From contig NZ_CP017671.1 of NCBI RefSeq assembly GCF_001874625.1, positions 3,844,001 through 3,908,000 of the forward strand: 64,000 nucleotides of DNA, in the 5' to 3' direction. The position numbers and the translations under genes are program-made. The notes under the pieces are model-generated. The model did not search any database. It was not told the origin of the DNA and saw only the letters and a program-made list of their open reading frames with translations. Source of the DNA: Providencia rettgeri. GTDB lineage: Bacteria > Pseudomonadota > Gammaproteobacteria > Enterobacterales > Enterobacteriaceae. Every line of letters starts with the position of its first letter. Position 1 is the first letter of the stretch. Of the stretch, positions 61,539-64,000 are shown piece by piece.

Positions 61539-62698
61539 CTATTTATTTAGCAATGTATTTGCCATGTCATAATAAATTTCTGCTGCGAGGTATAACTCAC
61601 TTATTTCAACAAACTCATCCTTCACATGCGCTTGAGCTAACCCCCGGGCCCCATAATTAATGTTGGGATTTTGCTAGTAACAGAGAAAAAAGGCGCTTCA
61701 CATGTTGCTTCAAATATCTGAGGTTGTGATGTTTTCTCAGTAAAACGGCTTACTGTTTCTAAGGCCACCTGAGTAAGTTCATGGCCAACAGGAATATCTG
61801 AAGCAGGAATAAATAAGTAATTATCTAAGTGATATTCAATTTCTTCGCCTTGGTTATATTCAGCTATTACCTGGTGAATTTTTTGCTCAATATCTTGTTT
61901 ATCTTCCCCAGGAACTAAACGCCTATCAATTTCAATATCACAATGTTGAGGAACAATATTTGGAGCTGTACCACCATTAATAGTGGTAATAATCATGGAA
62001 GCATTGCCTAATAATTGATGCTCTATTTCTTCAACAGAAGAACGATGCAGCTCTAATGCCGGTAATATTTTTGCCATTTTGGATATTGCACTATCTGGGT
62101 AACGGGTTTTTGCTGCATGCCCTGCTGTTCCTTTTGTACTCAGGTTATAACGGCTTACCCCTTTGTGTGCAATACAAACATCAAGGGAAGTAGGCTCACC
62201 AATAATGGCATAATCAGCACTGATTCCATCTTTAATATAGTGCAACATTCCCAGATTAATTCGTTCTTCATCAACGTTAAAAACTAATGTTAAATCCCCT
62301 GAAAATGTATCTTGATTACGCTTTAATAACGTCGCCGCATACATCATAGCGGCAACCCCTGATTTCATATCTGCAGCACCACGACCAAATACTTTTCCAT
62401 CTTTAATCACTGGGTCAAAAGGTTCAGTACTCCAACCACAACCGCAAGGAACCACATCAATATGCCCATTAAATAAAAGATGTTTTCCTTTCCCTGTTCC
62501 TTTTAAATAAGCAATCACATTTGGTCGACCTGAAGCAACCTCTTGCATTTCAACATCAATATTTTCTTTTTTAAAATAACGATATATATATTCAGCAACT
62601 TGTTGCTCCTCCCCTGGAGGATTTTCTGATTTATGCCGAATTAAGGCACAAAGAAGCTCTAGCAACTCATTTTGTTGCTGTTTATTTAATTTATACAT
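61539..62698 (-). pseudogene. M20 (ArgE/DapE-type) deacylase, frameshifted near its 3' end
   Basis: Zinc-dependent deacylase/peptidase family. The open frame gives 353 residues ending MGPGG at 61637. Metal and catalytic residues are seen: His79 and Asp81 in HIDVV, Asp110 in GAADMKSG, Glu144-Glu145 in DEE, and GEPTSL. After GPG the frame is wrong by one base. In the frame that skips one base the sequence continues LAQAHVKDEFVEISELYLAA to a stop at 61539-61541, the expected C-terminus with the last metal-ligand His (QAH). The break falls in a run of five C on the forward strand (61641-61645), where six would restore the frame. It could be a real lesion or a sequencing error. About 386 residues if intact. 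Confidence 0.88.
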
Positions 62699-62713
62699 TT
62701 TATTCTCCGATAA

Positions 62714-63781
62714 TTAATATCGTGCGTCTGGTATAATGATATGGTCTATTTCATTATTATTTAATGCGTATATTTTATTAGTTAAATTCGGAATAACACA
62801 GCTATGGTTGGGAATAATATTTAATACATCACCAATATTTAGTTTTATTTTTTCAGGATCATAACGGAGATAACCATGTTCTTCATTTAACTTAACCAGT
62901 TTGATATTTGGTTCTTCAACAATATAACCAAATCCTGATTCAGCAGATTGGTCTGATGTTAATGTTTTAGTCCCTGCATCCACAGTCGCATACCCAGCAA
63001 TTGGAATACTTACCACTGTCGTTCTAATCGTTAAGGCACAATCTATTGGCGTATAAATACCACCATAGATTGCATTCATATCCCCAAAAATAAAATTGCC
63101 CGCACGGGACTCCGTAATACCCTTTAATTCATCTGCATAAAAGGATGAAAGTGTTGAGCCTCCTGATGTACGTTGTACCTTAATGCCAATATTCGCTAAA
63201 CGTTGCTGGCAAGATAATAAAAGATCGGCTTCTGCTTTAGCTGCTTTACGTATTTCAGGTTCAGTTCGATATTGGTATATTGTCCCTGCATAAGTAAATA
63301 CACCAATAATTTTTAAGTTAGGTAGCTCTTGCACATTAAGAGCAAATTGCTCTAAATCGTCTAATTGAATACCTTCTCGGTGAGCGCCATAATCAACTGC
63401 AATATATATTTCAATTATTTGGTTTTCATTCACTGCTGCCGTTGATAATTGCTTAGCCCCTTGCAAACTATCAACAATCGTCCTTAAGTTAACTTGTTTA
63501 GCCAATGCGACAAATTGTTGGCATTTTTGTTCACCAATCATAGGATAGGCTAGGAGAATATGATTAATCCCCCCTTGTGCCATTACAGTAGCTTCCTGTA
63601 ATGTCGCGCAAGTAATCCCTTTTGCGCCACATTCGATTTCGAATTTAGCCAACTCCACCGATTTATGTGTCTTAATATGTGGCCAATGTTCAATTCCCTG
63701 CTGAGTTAACCTGCCTGTCATGCCCCTGACATTTTTTTCAAGTTGCTGTAAGTCTAATGCAACATAAGGCGTTATTGGCAT
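62714..63781 (-). CDS. D-threonine aldolase / D-serine dehydratase-like PLP enzyme
   Basis: Fold-type III PLP enzyme with an alanine-racemase-like N-terminal barrel and a C-terminal DSD1-type domain. The 355 residues have the PLP-lysine motif HIKTHKS (Lys37), CATLQEATVMAQGG, and SGGSTLSSFY (phosphate binding). The C-terminal metal site HSC (His326, Cys328) matches the zinc site of D-serine dehydratases of this group. It may act on D-threonine, D-serine or a related 3-hydroxy amino acid; sequence alone cannot decide between aldol cleavage and dehydration. GAGAGG is the ribosome site. It lies 11 bases after the regulator gene and 15 before the M20 gene. Confidence 0.85.
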   Translation of the reverse strand: MPITPYVALDLQQLEKNVRGMTGRLTQQGIEHWPHIKTHKSVELAKFEIECGAKGITCATLQEATVMAQGGINHILLAYPMIGEQKCQQFVALAKQVNLRTIVDSLQGAKQLSTAAVNENQIIEIYIAVDYGAHREGIQLDDLEQFALNVQELPNLKIIGVFTYAGTIYQYRTEPEIRKAAKAEADLLLSCQQRLANIGIKVQRTSGGSTLSSFYADELKGITESRAGNFIFGDMNAIYGGIYTPIDCALTIRTTVVSIPIAGYATVDAGTKTLTSDQSAESGFGYIVEEPNIKLVKLNEEHGYLRYDPEKIKLNIGDVLNIIPNHSCVIPNLTNKIYALNNNEIDHIIIPDARY

Positions 63782-63792
63782 AAAAACCTCTC

Positions 63793-64000
63793 TTAATCTT
63801 CATTATTGTCATCCCCTTTTAATTCCGCTAAATAGGTATAAAGGGTATATTTGGAAATATTTAAAAACTCACAGATTTTCTCACCTGCTTTTTTAATTAA
63901 AAAAGCCCCACGGTCATCGAAAAATTTAATGGCATCCATTTTTTCTTTTTTAGCCATATTAATGACGGGCACTTTAATAACTTGCATACATTCTTGAATA
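63793..64000 (-). CDS. YheO/DauR-like transcriptional regulator, C-terminal part, cut by window edge
   Basis: Only about 69 codons are in the window; the frame is open to the right edge and upstream of the first visible ATG (IQEC before MQVIKVP), so the gene begins outside. The visible end has the HTH_22 pattern of the YheO/DauR family: FFDDRGAFLIKKAGEKICEF then LNISKYTLYTYLAEL. Full-length members have an N-terminal PAS-like domain. DauR of Pseudomonas controls D-arginine use, so a D-amino-acid link fits the neighbouring PLP enzyme. It is likely first gene of the cluster. Confidence 0.8.
   Translation of the reverse strand, partial: IQECMQVIKVPVINMAKKEKMDAIKFFDDRGAFLIKKAGEKICEFLNISKYTLYTYLAELKGDDNNED

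Overview
The window reads as chromosomal DNA of a moderately AT-rich member of the Enterobacterales. Protein similarity to E. coli is high but not identical, and the gene content and the intergenic palindromic repeats fit Morganellaceae, most likely Providencia. The genus is inferred from recalled family knowledge, not from a database search. No rRNA, tRNA, insertion sequence, prophage or CRISPR array was seen.

Layout. 1-1660: the 5' part of ptsP (cut by the left edge) and rppH. 1741-5210: a TPP riboswitch and the thiamine ABC importer thiBPQ. 5273-19986: the conserved polB, rapA, rluA, djlA (reverse), lptD, surA, pdxA, rsmA, apaG, apaH block for DNA repair polymerase, RNA polymerase recycling, LPS export, outer-membrane chaperoning, pyridoxal synthesis, rRNA modification and Ap4A hydrolysis. 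20045-22099: folA, a LysE-family exporter and a GNAT acetyltransferase. 22234-29037: ftsP, plsC, parC, parE. 29126-33566: yqiA, cpdA, nudF, tolC. 33981-43947: ygiB, ygiC, ygiD, ribB with an FMN riboswitch, ubiK, hldE, glnE, ygiF. 44227-50138: ygiM, cca, folB, plsY, an Aer-like chemoreceptor, tsaD. 50468-54629: the macromolecular synthesis operon rpsU-dnaG-rpoD. 54690-64000: an accessory segment with two DHA2-type drug transporters, a LysR regulator, an HdeB-like acid chaperone, and a five-gene reverse-strand cluster (YheO/DauR-like regulator, D-threonine aldolase/D-serine dehydratase-like PLP enzyme, M20 deacylase, RidA-like deaminase, MFS carrier) that looks like an amino-acid-derivative catabolic operon.

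Compared with E. coli K-12 the order joins blocks that are far apart there. Several E. coli neighbours are missing at their usual places (yabI-araCBAD, yqiB, zupT, bacA).

Most notable: an Arg codon in parC at the position of E. coli Ser80, a classical fluoroquinolone-resistance site; a one-base frameshift near the end of the M20 deacylase gene that removes a metal-ligand region; an FtsP signal peptide whose twin-arginine motif reads Arg-Cys; and two tandemly amplified intergenic repeat arrays whose hairpin arms differ by compensatory base changes.
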